Shown here: piece by piece, positions 8,141-16,045 of the stretch
Numbering within the stretch: position 1 is the stretch's first letter
Layout: each line of letters opens with the position of its first letter
Assembly (NCBI GenBank): GCA_052387695.1
Contig: JBQTIX010000078.1
Location: 1 to 64,000, forward strand
Length of the DNA: 64,000 nucleotides
Reading direction: 5' to 3'
Origin: Panacagrimonas sp052387695
Lineage (GTDB): Bacteria; Pseudomonadota; Gammaproteobacteria; Nevskiales; Nevskiaceae
The notes under the pieces: generated by a model
Databases searched by the model: none
Told to the model about the DNA's origin: nothing
What the model saw: only the letters and a program-made list of their open reading frames with translations
Position numbers and translations under genes: made by a program

Positions 8141-9323
8141 TAGCGGAATTCTTCTCCGCCGCATCGGCGACCACCGAGACGATGCCGGTCCGATCGCCGC
8201 CCCGATGGCGGTCGGCAAAACGGGCTGCAGACGCATGCAAACGGAGGTCTTCGATGAGCCGGGCCAGCAGACCGGGAAAATCGGCATCCTCCGGTGCAGT
8301 CACCGTCAGCGCCGCACCCAGACCCTGGGCGCGGCGCGCGACCAGCATGCGTTCGAGATTGTCCGGCAGCAGAAGGCCGGGCTTGCCGGCCAGCAGCATT
8401 TCCGTGACGGTGCCGTGGGCCGCGTAATTGATGAACGCATCGCAACTCGCCGCGACCTCGCGCATCAGCACGGGGCGATCGACGATCGCCAGATTGGGCC
8501 TCGCATACTGCGCGAGCTGGGCCGGCGCCAGATCGGCAATCCGCACCAGCACGTGGGCCCTGGAATGCTGTAAGGCGTCGAGCACGCGCGGCAGCGCCTT
8601 GGAGGGACGCAGGTAGGCGAACAGGCGAGGCGCGCGCGGCTCCGGCCAGACCGGGCGCGCGCCGTGCGAAAAATCCGGCAGGCCGATCCGCGGTTCGGAG
8701 CGCGCCACGCTGTAGTGATCGAGTTCCGCGTAGCCCGTCACCAGATTGGGCACGCCACCGAAAATCTGCTGCAAGTTGTCGAGCGCAGGCAGCTTGAGAC
8801 GCAGCAGCGCCGCATTGACGACACCCAGCACCGTCTGTTCGTTGCGTCGCAGAACCATGCCGTCCGGCGCCGCCGCGTGCTCATAAGCGGGATAGGGCGC
8901 GAGCACCGGCGGGACGGTGAAGCCGGTACCGAAATTGACTCGCGGCAAGTCCAGCGTGCGCGCCGCCAGCAAGGCCGTCGGCGCATGGTCCACGTAGACC
9001 CGGTCGCACTTGAGGCCGAGCATCAGGGTTCTCCAGGCGCGGATGCGCCCGGCCAGGCCCACCGCGTCGTCGAAACCGCAGTTGTGCAGAAGGCTCGCGT
9101 AGGACACTTGCTGACCGACCGGATTGCGACCCTTGCCGACCCTGACCGGCGCCTGGAACACCGCCCCCAGGCCCGGATCGATCAGGGACTCGGCCGACTC
9201 CAGTTCGCGCACTGCAAAACTGACGCGCTGCCCGCGCGCGACCAGATGCTGCGCGAGCAGCCGCAGCGGGGCGATGTGGCCCAAATTGGCGCCGAGTTCC
9301 CAGGCGAGCAGGGCGTGGGACAT
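8127..9323 (-). CDS. GT1-family (UGT/MGT-like) glycosyltransferase
   Basis: A 398-aa GT-B enzyme of the glycosyltransferase-28/UGT type. The N-terminal LLAWELGANLGHIAPLRLLA resembles the acceptor-binding start of MGT-family enzymes. The C-terminal CDAFINYAAHGTVTEMLLAGKPGLLLP carries the nucleotide-sugar-binding G..T..E signature. It probably moves a UDP-sugar onto a small molecule or lipid; the substrate is unknown. The last residues SGSV and the TGA are encoded inside the terminal repeat of a family B element, so the natural C-terminus may have been altered. It is convergent with the GT2 gene and 34 bp downstream of the small secreted-protein gene at 9358-9681. Confidence 0.82.
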   Translation of the reverse strand: MSHALLAWELGANLGHIAPLRLLAQHLVARGQRVSFAVRELESAESLIDPGLGAVFQAPVRVGKGRNPVGQQVSYASLLHNCGFDDAVGLAGRIRAWRTLMLGLKCDRVYVDHAPTALLAARTLDLPRVNFGTGFTVPPVLAPYPAYEHAAAPDGMVLRRNEQTVLGVVNAALLRLKLPALDNLQQIFGGVPNLVTGYAELDHYSVARSEPRIGLPDFSHGARPVWPEPRAPRLFAYLRPSKALPRVLDALQHSRAHVLVRIADLAPAQLAQYARPNLAIVDRPVLMREVAASCDAFINYAAHGTVTEMLLAGKPGLLLPDNLERMLVARRAQGLGAALTVTAPEDADFPGLLARLIEDLRLHASAARFADRHRGGDRTGIVSVVADAAEKNSASGSV

Positions 9324-9357
9324 CAGCGGTCGGCGGCCCGACGATCCTCGTCGCCGG

Positions 9358-9681
9358 TCAAAGGCTGTACTCGATGCCGAAGAAGAAGCGCGGATCCCGG
9401 TTCCCTTTTTCGGTCGTCGATTTCATGGTGGGCACCATTGCTCCGGGACCCATCGTGCCGCTGCCAGTCGGGGTAATCACGTCCCCGCTCGGCAGCCAAT
9501 TCACCGCAAAAATAAGTCCCGCGTTGCCTACTTCACACGGCGGCGTAATGGCGCCCTGTACGTACAAGGGCACTTCGATGTGCCCGAAATATCGATCCGG
9601 TCCATTCTCCGCAGAAAGTGAACGGCCGACGCCCGCCTGAGCCAGCGCGACGACGGCCACGATGGCCCCAAATCTTGTCAT
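9358..9681 (-). CDS. Small exported protein of unknown function
   Basis: 107 aa. The ATG at 9681 has a good GGGAG site 7 nt upstream and opens a signal peptide (TRFGAIVAVVALAQAGVG), so it is preferred over longer upstream frames. The mature part contains YFGHIEVPLYVQG and ends FFFGIEYSL, a pattern of alternating hydrophobic residues with a terminal aromatic-hydrophobic strand. This could suit a small outer-membrane or periplasmic beta protein, but it is too short for a full barrel. Only two cysteine-free strands and one Cys (PPCEVG) are evident. No family was recognised. It may be co-transcribed with the GT1 gene downstream. Confidence 0.55.
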   Translation of the reverse strand: MTRFGAIVAVVALAQAGVGRSLSAENGPDRYFGHIEVPLYVQGAITPPCEVGNAGLIFAVNWLPSGDVITPTGSGTMGPGAMVPTMKSTTEKGNRDPRFFFGIEYSL

Positions 9682-9829
9682 TGCGATCTCCCAGGACATT
9701 TCTTGCATCCCCGGATCGAAGCTACCGCAGGTCTGCTTGCGAGACAATGCGCAGCGCGCTGGAATCGGGAGGATGGTTTTGTCACCGATGGTCCGCCCTG
9801 CCCCGAATCCACCCCGATGGAGTCCCGAC

Positions 9830-10681
9830 ATGCCCCCAAACCTCACCCTGAAACCGCTGTTCACTCTGGACCTGAGCGCCGCCAGCGGCCTTGTGACGCG
9901 TGACGAGGTCGCCTGGGTCGTCGCGGACGACCGGCTGGCGCTCGATTCCTATCGACTCCGGGACGGTGCGAGACTACCGCCCGTCCCGCTGCTGCACGGC
10001 GCGGCGGACGAGGCGATTCGCAAGAAGAAAAAGCCCGACCTCGAAGCCCTGATGGACCTGTCCGACGGCCGGCTGCTAGCACTCGGCTCGGGTTCGAGGC
10101 CCAATCGGGAACGTGCCTTCCTCGTGGAGGGATCGCAGGTCGAGGTGCTGGACCTGTCCGCACTCTACGAGCGGCTGCGCGCGGAAATCGGGAGCCTGAA
10201 CATCGAGGGCGCGGTTCGGGACGGGCGACACCTGCTGCTCTCGCACCGCGGTCTGGTTGGGGCGAGTTGCATCATCAGACTCGATGCGGAGATGTGCCTG
10301 CGCGCGTCGGATCGGGCCTGGCCGGCGTCGACACTGATCGACATCACGCGCGTGGAGCTGGGCTCGCTGGACGGTGTGCCACTGTCGCTGACCGATCTGG
10401 CCCTCAGCCCCGGTGGCGTCCTGCACTACCTCGCCGCCGCGGAGAACACCGACGATGCATATCTCGACGGCCACTGTGCCGGCAGCGTCATCGGTTATCT
10501 TGAACCGGATTTCCTTCGGGCCCGGCATCTGGGGCGCTTGCGCCCGGACGTGAAGGCCGAGGGCCTGGCGTGGGCGAAGCGGGAACGCGGCCACGATCAT
10601 TGGCTGGCCGTGACGGATGCGGACGACCGCGATCTCAAGGCGACGATGTACGGATTCTGGACTCCCGTCGTATCGCCCTGA
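9830..10681 (+). CDS. Conserved hypothetical, propeller-like (DUF6929-like)
   Basis: 283 aa, no signal peptide from the ATG at 9830. The sequence shows repeated short beta motifs (DEVAWVVADDRLALDSYRL, DLSDGRLLALGSGS, DGRHLLLSHRG, LTDLALSPGGVLHYLAAAEN, HWLAVTDADD) spaced as in a beta-propeller. A basic stretch RKKKKPDLEAL precedes the second blade. The overall pattern resembles cytosolic proteins annotated as DUF6929; this is from memory and unverified. No catalytic motif was identified. The gene is flanked by the divergent 9358-9681 gene and a BIME-like element, so neighbours give no hint of a role. Confidence 0.65.
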   Translation: MPPNLTLKPLFTLDLSAASGLVTRDEVAWVVADDRLALDSYRLRDGARLPPVPLLHGAADEAIRKKKKPDLEALMDLSDGRLLALGSGSRPNRERAFLVEGSQVEVLDLSALYERLRAEIGSLNIEGAVRDGRHLLLSHRGLVGASCIIRLDAEMCLRASDRAWPASTLIDITRVELGSLDGVPLSLTDLALSPGGVLHYLAAAENTDDAYLDGHCAGSVIGYLEPDFLRARHLGRLRPDVKAEGLAWAKRERGHDHWLAVTDADDRDLKATMYGFWTPVVSP

Positions 10682-10684
10682 GGA

Positions 10685-10836
10685 AGGTCTGCCCAGGCTC
10701 GATCCGGCTCGCAGGTCGGCTCAAGCCGAAAGCGGAACCGACACCGCCCGCCCTCAACGAAAGGCGACCGTCGGGTCCGTCCGCGAACAGCACGCGGGCT
10801 TGACCCGACCTACCGTGAATTCAGACCTGTGCAGAG
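10685..10836. repeat. BIME-like repeat with outer arms (family A, copy 3)
   Basis: Core 10711-10813: GCAGGTCGGCTCAAGCC...TTGACCCGACCTAC. Outer flanks GTCTGCCCAGGCTCGATCCGG (left) and GAATTCAGACCTGTGCAGAG (right) recur at copies near 26885, 31154 and 40123. They can pair through (G)CACAGGT/ACCTGTG(C), adding an outer stem to the two inner hairpins. Confidence 0.8.
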
Positions 10837-10867
10837 AATTCCTGACGCCGCCCAGGCTCCTGCTCCA

Positions 10868-11248
10868 TCAGCGCGAGTCGCGCCGACCCTCATACCGTTC
10901 GCGAAGCTCCTGCTTCTTTTTCTCGCACTCTTTCGGGTGCTCGTCGCAATAAGCCTTCAGCTTTTCGCGGCGTTCACCGGCCTCCTCCCGGAGTTCCTCA
11001 CACTCTTTCGGGTTCTCGGCGCAGTACTCGCGCCGCTCTTCGCTGCGCTCCTTGACCGTTTCACAGGTCTGCGGGTTGGCCTTGCAGAAAGCCGCGCGGT
11101 GTGCGCGCAACTCTGCGCACTTCTGCGGATTCTCCTGGCAGAACGTTCCGCTGGGTTCGAGCGGCGCGTCGTCCGCCATCGCGAACGGCGTGACGAACAG
11201 GCTGCCGACGAGCAGCAGGGGGGCGAACAGGGGGCGCAGGAAAGTCAT
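10868..11248 (-). CDS. Small secreted protein with four CX6C repeats
   Basis: 126 aa. A signal peptide (LRPLFAPLLLVGSLFVTPFAMA) is followed by four regularly spaced CX6C modules: CQENPQKC, CKANPQTC, CAENPKEC and CDEHPKEC. Each is flanked by highly charged Glu/Arg/Lys helices (ERSEERREY, REEAGERREKLKAY). The pattern suggests an alpha-helical periplasmic or secreted protein in which each module is clipped by one disulfide, or binds a metal or thiol ligand. No known family was recognised. It is monocistronic, between a BIME-like repeat and a family C element. The ribosome binding site is weak, so the ATG at 11248 was chosen because it opens the signal peptide. Confidence 0.75.
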   Translation of the reverse strand: MTFLRPLFAPLLLVGSLFVTPFAMADDAPLEPSGTFCQENPQKCAELRAHRAAFCKANPQTCETVKERSEERREYCAENPKECEELREEAGERREKLKAYCDEHPKECEKKKQELRERYEGRRDSR

Positions 11249-11334
11249 CGGGGGTCACCGCTGGTTGGAAGGATCGAGGCCAACCTAGGCAGGCGCGGTG
11301 AACCACAGATGAAGATGGCCCCGAAGGTGCACGC

Positions 11335-11438
11335 TATTGATCCGGCCACGATCGGGTTGAACTCGATGATGCAAACGCAGGATCGAGAGACTTCTGTCCG
11401 CGCGTGCATTTTCAAGTGAATAGTGGCCGCCTCAATAA
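11335..11438. repeat. About 104-bp terminal-inverted-repeat element (family C, copy 1)
   Basis: TATTGATCCGGCCAC (11335-11349) and GTGGCCGCCTCAATA (11423-11437) form imperfect terminal inverted repeats. The left half (TTGAACTCGATGATGCAAAC) matches the left part of the composite copy at 58496-58671, and the right half (GCATTTTCAAGTGAATAGTG) matches its right part. The right terminus provides the stop codon of the gene ending at 11432. Confidence 0.8.
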
Positions 11439-12229
11439 CTTTTCTTCGGCTTGGGCGAATACGTGGACTTGCTGACGGCGTCCACGTCGCCTCGTTCCAG
11501 CGCATCGATGCGCCGTACCGCCAGCTCGGTGACCGATAGCGTCGTCTCCACTTCCTTGAGCATCGCGGCGCGGTACTGCGCCACGCCGGATTTGCCGGCA
11601 GCGGTGAGGGCCTTGGCGCCCTCGCCCGTTGCCGCGATCTCGGACTGCGCTTCGCTGACCAGTTCCAGGCGACTGCGTTGCCAATCCTGGAACAGCGTGC
11701 TCCACAGCCGCAGATCCTGATCGCCCATCTGGCGCCGACGACCGAGCAAAGCGGCATCCTGCGGCACGGCCGAAGGATCGGCGCAAGGTGCGGGACAGGG
11801 CGTCATGCGACCGAGCAGCTCGCGCATCTTGTCGGCCATGGCGGCGTGCAGCCAGCGCGCGCGCTTGCCGAGGACCGAGGCCGGATCCTGCTTGCCGGAA
11901 TTGGCCGCGAGGTAGTCACTGTAAGACTTGAGCGCGGTCTGCACCTCGCTGGGTTCTGCCGTGCCCGGCGCTGGTGCAGGCAAGGGCGTCGGCAGTGGCC
12001 CGCCGTTCAGGGCCACGATCGCGGCGCGCTCGGCCTCCAGCGCCTGCTTGAAGCGGGTGTATTCGGGCGCGACGATTTGCCCGTCCTTCACCCAGGCCAG
12101 CGCCGTGACAGCGTCCCGTGGTGGTGGCGGCACCTGGCTCATGAGATCGGGCAGCGAGGCCGCGCGCAGGTTGAACGCGCTGAGACCCAGGATTGCAGCG
12201 AACAGCGAGCTGTAGCGACGCGGAGTCAT
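11432..12229 (-). CDS. Exported protein of unknown function
   Basis: 265 aa from the ATG at 12229, which opens a signal peptide (RRYSSLFAAILGLSAFNLRAA). The mature part is mostly helical, with a proline-rich linker (PLPTPLPAPAPGT), one CPAPC pair and a long charged C-terminal helix. No family was recognised. A weaker copy of the AGCAAACTCCGAGC motif that precedes the two Calx-beta surface genes lies 99 bp upstream (12328-12341). The last codons (Tyr, stop) are read from the terminal repeat of a family C element, so the original C-terminus could have been slightly different. Likely a periplasmic protein. Confidence 0.65.
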   Translation of the reverse strand: MTPRRYSSLFAAILGLSAFNLRAASLPDLMSQVPPPPRDAVTALAWVKDGQIVAPEYTRFKQALEAERAAIVALNGGPLPTPLPAPAPGTAEPSEVQTALKSYSDYLAANSGKQDPASVLGKRARWLHAAMADKMRELLGRMTPCPAPCADPSAVPQDAALLGRRRQMGDQDLRLWSTLFQDWQRSRLELVSEAQSEIAATGEGAKALTAAGKSGVAQYRAAMLKEVETTLSVTELAVRRIDALERGDVDAVSKSTYSPKPKKSY

Positions 12230-12327
12230 CGAACGGTTCCGGCAAGAAGTGGAATTGGACGCCCGTCCACCCGAGTCCATCGGGCCGGGGGAGCCGCGCT
12301 GCTCGCCGGGGGCTGAGCCGCTGCGAC

Positions 12328-12341
12328 AGCAAACTCCGAGC
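12328..12341 (-). promoter_or_regulatory. Degenerate copy of the surface-gene upstream motif
   Basis: AGCAAACTCCGAGC is identical to the core of the 25-bp motif at 23408-23432 and 25986-26010. On the minus strand it reads GGCTCGGAGTTTGCT, a half-degenerate version of the TTGCTCGG direct repeat. It lies 99 bp upstream of an exported-protein gene. A regulatory role is inferred. Confidence 0.35.
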
Positions 12342-12393
12342 CAGCGTCCCCGCCGTCGGTCCCGGTGACGAGGAGGCTTTAGACTGCGGCGGA

Positions 12394-13206
12394 ATGAGTC
12401 TGAATGCCGAACAGATCGCGCTTTACCAGGAGCAGGGTCTGCTGGTGATCGATCCGCAGATCCCGCTCGCGACGCTGGATGCCGTTCGCGCCGATCTCGG
12501 CCCTCGATTTCCGGCCGAGCCCGCCAGCGCCCTGTTCAAGGACCGGGGTACGGTGGTCGGTTACAACCGCATCCAGGACGCGTGGAAAATCTCCGCCGCG
12601 GTCCGCGAGATCGCGCTGGCTCCGGTCGTTCACGCTGCGCTGGAATCTTTGTACGGCCGTAGGCCGTTGCCGTTCCAGACACTCAACTTTCTGCGCGGCA
12701 CCGAACAGCGCGTGCACGCCGACACGATCCACTTCAACAGCGAGCCCCGCGGCTTCATGTGTGGGGTGTGGGTGGCGCTGGAAGACGTCGACATGGACAA
12801 CGGTCCGCTCGTGTACTACCCCGGCTCGCACCGGCTGCCGGAGTTGAGCCTGCGCGATCTCGGACCCGAGGTCGGGCGCCTGATGAAACGCCTGCCGCTG
12901 CCCCGGATGGACGTGCATCGGGCGATCTACGCGCCTTACTACGAGCCCTACATCGAGTCCTGGATCGCCCAGCACCGGCTTTCACCGCAATACGGAACGG
13001 TGCGGCGGGGACAGGCCATCGTCTGGGCGGCCAATCTCCTGCATGGGGGAAGTCCGCAGCGTGATCGCGGTCGCACCCGCTGGAGCCAGGTGACGCACTT
13101 CTATTTCGACGGCTGCCGCTACTTCACTCCCTTGAACGAGCGACGCGGCCTGTTCGGAAAACCTGCGACATCCTGGCGGCGTCCACGCAGGATTCGATCA
13201 AGCTGA
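12394..13206 (+). CDS. Phytanoyl-CoA dioxygenase (PhyH) family oxygenase
   Basis: 270 aa, a non-heme Fe(II)/2-oxoglutarate-dependent oxygenase by family. The double-stranded beta-helix iron ligands are visible: H108 and D110 in RVHADTIHF, and the distal H217 in NLLHGGSP. Arginines nearby (DRGRTRW) can bind the 2-oxoglutarate carboxylate. GPLVYYPGSHRLPE is the conserved PhyH signature. The ATG at 12394 is chosen because family similarity starts with EQIALYQEQGLLVID right after it. It stands alone between divergent and convergent neighbours. Members hydroxylate many substrates (fatty acyl groups, ectoine, natural products), so the substrate is left open. Confidence 0.85.
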   Translation: MSLNAEQIALYQEQGLLVIDPQIPLATLDAVRADLGPRFPAEPASALFKDRGTVVGYNRIQDAWKISAAVREIALAPVVHAALESLYGRRPLPFQTLNFLRGTEQRVHADTIHFNSEPRGFMCGVWVALEDVDMDNGPLVYYPGSHRLPELSLRDLGPEVGRLMKRLPLPRMDVHRAIYAPYYEPYIESWIAQHRLSPQYGTVRRGQAIVWAANLLHGGSPQRDRGRTRWSQVTHFYFDGCRYFTPLNERRGLFGKPATSWRRPRRIRSS

Positions 13207-13220
13207 CTCAAGCTCCGCGA

Positions 13221-14255
13221 TCAGACAGCCCGCCGGCTTCCCGACTCGCGAACCGGCCCAGAAAACGCCGCAAACTCGCGCGCAATCCGTTCATAGGATT
13301 GCAAGCGCGCCTCGTGATCCCACACGTTGGTGACGATCATCACCTCGTTGGCACCAGTGTCCTCGACCATCGCCTCGAGCCGCTCGCGTACCCGTCGCGC
13401 CGATCCGACCACCGCCAGATTCCGGCGTCGCGCCACGCTGTCGAGCTCGGACGAGCTGTACGGATAATCGCGCGCTTCGGCCGGGCTGGGCAGCGGGCGG
13501 TATTCGCCGCGTTCGATACGCAACCACGCCAGGTCCATGGTTCTGGCCAATTCGTCGGCTTCCTCGTCGGTCTCTGCGCAGACCACCGCCACCGCCAGGA
13601 TCGCATGCGGTTTGGGAAAACTTTCCGAAGGCCGGAAATTCTCGCGGTAGGTCTCGAACGCGGGCGCCGCCGGCTCCGGGCTGAAGTGGGTGGCGAAGCT
13701 GTAGCCGAAACCCGAAGAACCCGCCGCCGTCGCGCTGGCTCCGCTCGAACCCAGAATCCAGACCGGCGGCAGCGGCGCGTCCGGCGGCATCGCCTGAAGC
13801 TTGTGAAAAGGATGCGTCGACGAAAACCGGCGCTGCGACAAGAACAGCAGTTCCGACATCAGCGAGGAAAAATGCTCGCCGCCCGCCGCACGCAGCGCAC
13901 GACTGGCAGCGCCATCGGATCCCGGCGCGCGGCCGATACCCAGGTCGATACGTCCCGGGTAGAGCGCCGACAGGGTGTGAAATGCCTCGGCGATCCGCAG
14001 CGGCGCATGATTGGGCAGCATGATGCCGCCGGAGCCCACGCGAATCCGCTGCGTGTGCGCGGCCACGTGGGCGATCAGAATCTCCGGCGAACTGCTGGCC
14101 ACCGCCGGCAGGCTGTGATGCTCGGCGAACCAGTAACGCGCAAAACCCAGGCGCTCGGCCAGGCGAGCCAGGTCCACGGTGCGGCGCACCGATTCGGCGG
14201 CGGTCGTACCTTCGCAGACGGGGGCCAGATCGAGGACGGAGAGAGGAAACGTCAT
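13221..14255 (-). CDS. Luciferase-like (LLM class) flavin-dependent oxidoreductase
   Basis: 344 aa, matching the usual length of the single-component LLM/MsnO8-like group. Signatures are the N-terminal PLSVLDLAPVCEGTTAAES, the FWFAEHH-type motif (RYWFAEHHSLP), VGSGGIMLPNHAPLRIAEAF and GRIDLGIGRAPG. These oxygenases use FMNH2 supplied by a separate reductase. The gene is 112 bp downstream of the LysR gene on the same strand and might be read with it. The intervening sequence shows nothing notable. Its substrate is unknown, and it could take part in the oxidative pathway encoded by the divergent operon. Confidence 0.85.
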   Translation of the reverse strand: MTFPLSVLDLAPVCEGTTAAESVRRTVDLARLAERLGFARYWFAEHHSLPAVASSSPEILIAHVAAHTQRIRVGSGGIMLPNHAPLRIAEAFHTLSALYPGRIDLGIGRAPGSDGAASRALRAAGGEHFSSLMSELLFLSQRRFSSTHPFHKLQAMPPDAPLPPVWILGSSGASATAAGSSGFGYSFATHFSPEPAAPAFETYRENFRPSESFPKPHAILAVAVVCAETDEEADELARTMDLAWLRIERGEYRPLPSPAEARDYPYSSSELDSVARRRNLAVVGSARRVRERLEAMVEDTGANEVMIVTNVWDHEARLQSYERIAREFAAFSGPVRESGSRRAV

Positions 14256-14367
14256 GGAGAATCGTCAGCAAAGTGTCGGGTTGCGAGTATCGCAATTCGA
14301 GCCGGAGCTTTCAGGCGCGTGCGGATGGCATCAAAAACCGGCGGGAGCAATCGCTGCGAACACCCAT

Positions 14368-15303
14368 CTACGGCTTGCGCTTTTTTGCTGAAGGTTTTTT
14401 TAGCCGGTTGCGCAGCGCGCGCGCCACGTCGAGGAATCCGTTGAGCATCGGGGACTCGTCGCTCTTGCGATGGATGATGCACAGATCGACCGTGGCCCGA
14501 TCCGCTGGACGCAGCGGCAGGTGCGTGATGCCCGGAATGCTCAAGTTCCGGCCCGAGTCCGTCACCAGGCTCAGGCCCAGGCCGCTCGCAACAAGGGCGG
14601 TTGCGGTCAGCACGTCGTCCACTTCCTGTACCTGGCTCGGGGTGATGCCGCGCGCGTGGAACAGGCGCATCAACTGGTCGATGAAACCGGGCCGCGGTGT
14701 GCGTGGGTAGAGGATGAGGGGCTGCTGGCCGATGTCGGCCAGGCCCAGACTTGCGCGGCTCGCAAGTGGATGCGTCGACGGCAGCACCACGTTCATCTGC
14801 TCGGTCTGGATCACTTCCCAGCTCAGGTCGGGTTCTTCGGCGAAGAAACGGTTGAAGCCGACATGGATGCGCCGCTCGCGCAGGGCTTTCAACTGGGCCG
14901 CGCGATCGAGGCTGTGCAGCACGACTTCGACTTTGGGAAAGCGCTCGCGGAATTCGCGCACGATCTGCGGAATCGCGCCCAGAATCGCCGAGCCGAAGAC
15001 GCCCACATCGAGCCGCCCGATCTGTCCCTGCCCCGCGAGGCGCACGCGCTCTACCGCCTGCTCGGCGAGCATGAGCAGGTTTCGCGCCTCCTCGTAGAAC
15101 ATCTGGCCGGCCGCAGTGGGCTCTGCGCCAGCGGGGCCGCGCCGCAGCAGTTGCACGCCGAGCGATTCCTCCAGCAACTGGATTTGCCGCGTGAGCGGCG
15201 GCTGCGACAGATGCAGCTTGAGCGAGGCCGCGCGAAAGCTGCGCTGCTCCACCACCGCTACGAAATAACTCAGGCGGCGCAGTTCCATGAATCCGATGGG
15301 CAT
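14368..15303 (-). CDS. LysR-family transcriptional regulator
   Basis: 311 aa. The N-terminal winged helix-turn-helix (FVAVVEQRSFRAASLKLHLSQPPLTRQIQLLEESLGVQLLRR) is textbook LysR. The effector-binding domain follows (GQIGRLDVGVFGSAILGAIPQIVREFRERFP), resembling the aromatic-catabolism BenM/CatM group. It is transcribed away from the tautomerase-Rieske operon starting at 15437. The 133-bp gap contains a perfect T-N11-A dyad (15330-15352) ending 27 bp upstream of its own start. The expected role is inducer-dependent activation of the divergent operon and autoregulation; the inducer is unknown. The basic tail (KKPSAKKRKP) is unusual but harmless. Confidence 0.9.
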   Translation of the reverse strand: MPIGFMELRRLSYFVAVVEQRSFRAASLKLHLSQPPLTRQIQLLEESLGVQLLRRGPAGAEPTAAGQMFYEEARNLLMLAEQAVERVRLAGQGQIGRLDVGVFGSAILGAIPQIVREFRERFPKVEVVLHSLDRAAQLKALRERRIHVGFNRFFAEEPDLSWEVIQTEQMNVVLPSTHPLASRASLGLADIGQQPLILYPRTPRPGFIDQLMRLFHARGITPSQVQEVDDVLTATALVASGLGLSLVTDSGRNLSIPGITHLPLRPADRATVDLCIIHRKSDESPMLNGFLDVARALRNRLKKPSAKKRKP

Positions 15304-15329
15304 AAGCTTCTCGCATGTTTTTCACCCAG

Positions 15330-15352
15330 GGTGATGCCGATTCTGTATCACC
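15330..15352. promoter_or_regulatory. LysR-type box (GGTGAT-N11-ATCACC)
   Basis: Perfect 6-bp dyad arms at 15330-15335 and 15347-15352, separated by exactly 11 bp, give the canonical T-N11-A. It lies between the divergent LysR gene and the tautomerase operon, where a recognition-binding site is expected. Confidence 0.75.
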
Positions 15353-15356
15353 TGCC

Positions 15357-15385
15357 GCGTGCAAAGGTATTGGACTCTTGCACGC
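15357..15385. promoter_or_regulatory. Second dyad GCGTGCAA-N13-TTGCACGC
   Basis: Perfect 8-bp arms at 15357-15364 and 15378-15385, 5 bp downstream of the LysR box. It overlaps a possible weak -35 (TTGGAC at 15370) with TTAGTT 17 bp further. It may be the LysR activation-binding site or a second regulator's operator. Confidence 0.55.
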
Positions 15386-15436
15386 TGCGTCCTTAGTTTC
15401 GTAGCCAGAACAACAGCAGCACGAGAGGAGGTCCGC

Positions 15437-15679
15437 ATGCCCATCATCCAGGTGAACCTGCTGGAAGGTCGCAGTGTCGCGCAGAAGCGAGCCATGATCG
15501 CGGAGGTCACGCAAGCCGTAGTGCGCTCGCTGGGCGTGCGTGCGGAGTCGGTGCGCATCCTCATCAACGAGATGCAGCCGGAGCACTATGCCGTCTCCGG
15601 CTTGAGCGCCGGCGAGCGGCCGCTACAGCAGCGCAACGGCGCACCTATCGACACCACCGAGCGGAGGGCCATCACGTGA
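15437..15679 (+). CDS. 4-oxalocrotonate tautomerase-family protein
   Basis: 80 aa, starting MPIIQVNLLEGRS: after Met removal the catalytic amino-terminal Pro1 is exposed. A strong GAGGAGG site precedes the ATG. The pattern QKRAMIAEVTQAVVRSLGV and VRILINEMQPEHYAVSG is typical of small tautomerases that isomerise 2-hydroxymuconate-type dienols or act on related ketonised intermediates. It is the first gene of the operon controlled from the LysR box, and its TGA overlaps the GTG of the next gene. It supports a ring-cleavage or enol-ketone step in the pathway. Confidence 0.88.
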   Translation: MPIIQVNLLEGRSVAQKRAMIAEVTQAVVRSLGVRAESVRILINEMQPEHYAVSGLSAGERPLQQRNGAPIDTTERRAIT

Positions 15680-16032
15680 GCATTCCCAACAGCTTGCCCG
15701 CGGGTTTCTCTGAGCTGGAACCCTTCGTGCCGTACTGGGTGCACGAGACCAACGATCAGCGCCGCGCGGCACGCTCGACCGCGCAGATGGAAGACATCCA
15801 GAATTTTTACGACCACATCGTCCCGCGCGCCGAGGACGGCATCGCTTACCTCGAAGCTTTCGAACTGAACAAGATGCCGCCCGACGCCGAGCGCCTGTTC
15901 AAGCTGCTGCTGGCGATGAACCACGCCGCCATCGCGGTGGAGATGCACGGCGCGCCGCGTGCTTTCGATTCGACCTGGCCGAGCGCGGTGCGCATTTCGC
16001 AGGGACCCTGGCCCCACGGCGGCAGGATCTGA
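15676..16032 (+). CDS. Small conserved-looking protein in the Rieske operon
   Basis: 118 aa from a GTG overlapping the tautomerase stop. It has no signal peptide and no recognised domain. The sequence is rich in aromatic and acidic residues (ELEPFVPYWVHETNDQRRAARSTAQ, then a helical segment AERLFKLLLAMNHAAIAVEMH). The placement between the tautomerase and the Rieske oxygenase, 13 nt before the latter, suggests a dedicated accessory or small catalytic subunit of the same pathway. It lacks the beta-subunit fold signatures of ring-hydroxylating dioxygenases and is shorter than those (about 160-190 aa). No function is assigned. Confidence 0.7.
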   Translation: MSIPNSLPAGFSELEPFVPYWVHETNDQRRAARSTAQMEDIQNFYDHIVPRAEDGIAYLEAFELNKMPPDAERLFKLLLAMNHAAIAVEMHGAPRAFDSTWPSAVRISQGPWPHGGRI

Positions 16033-16045
16033 GGAGGAAGAAAAC

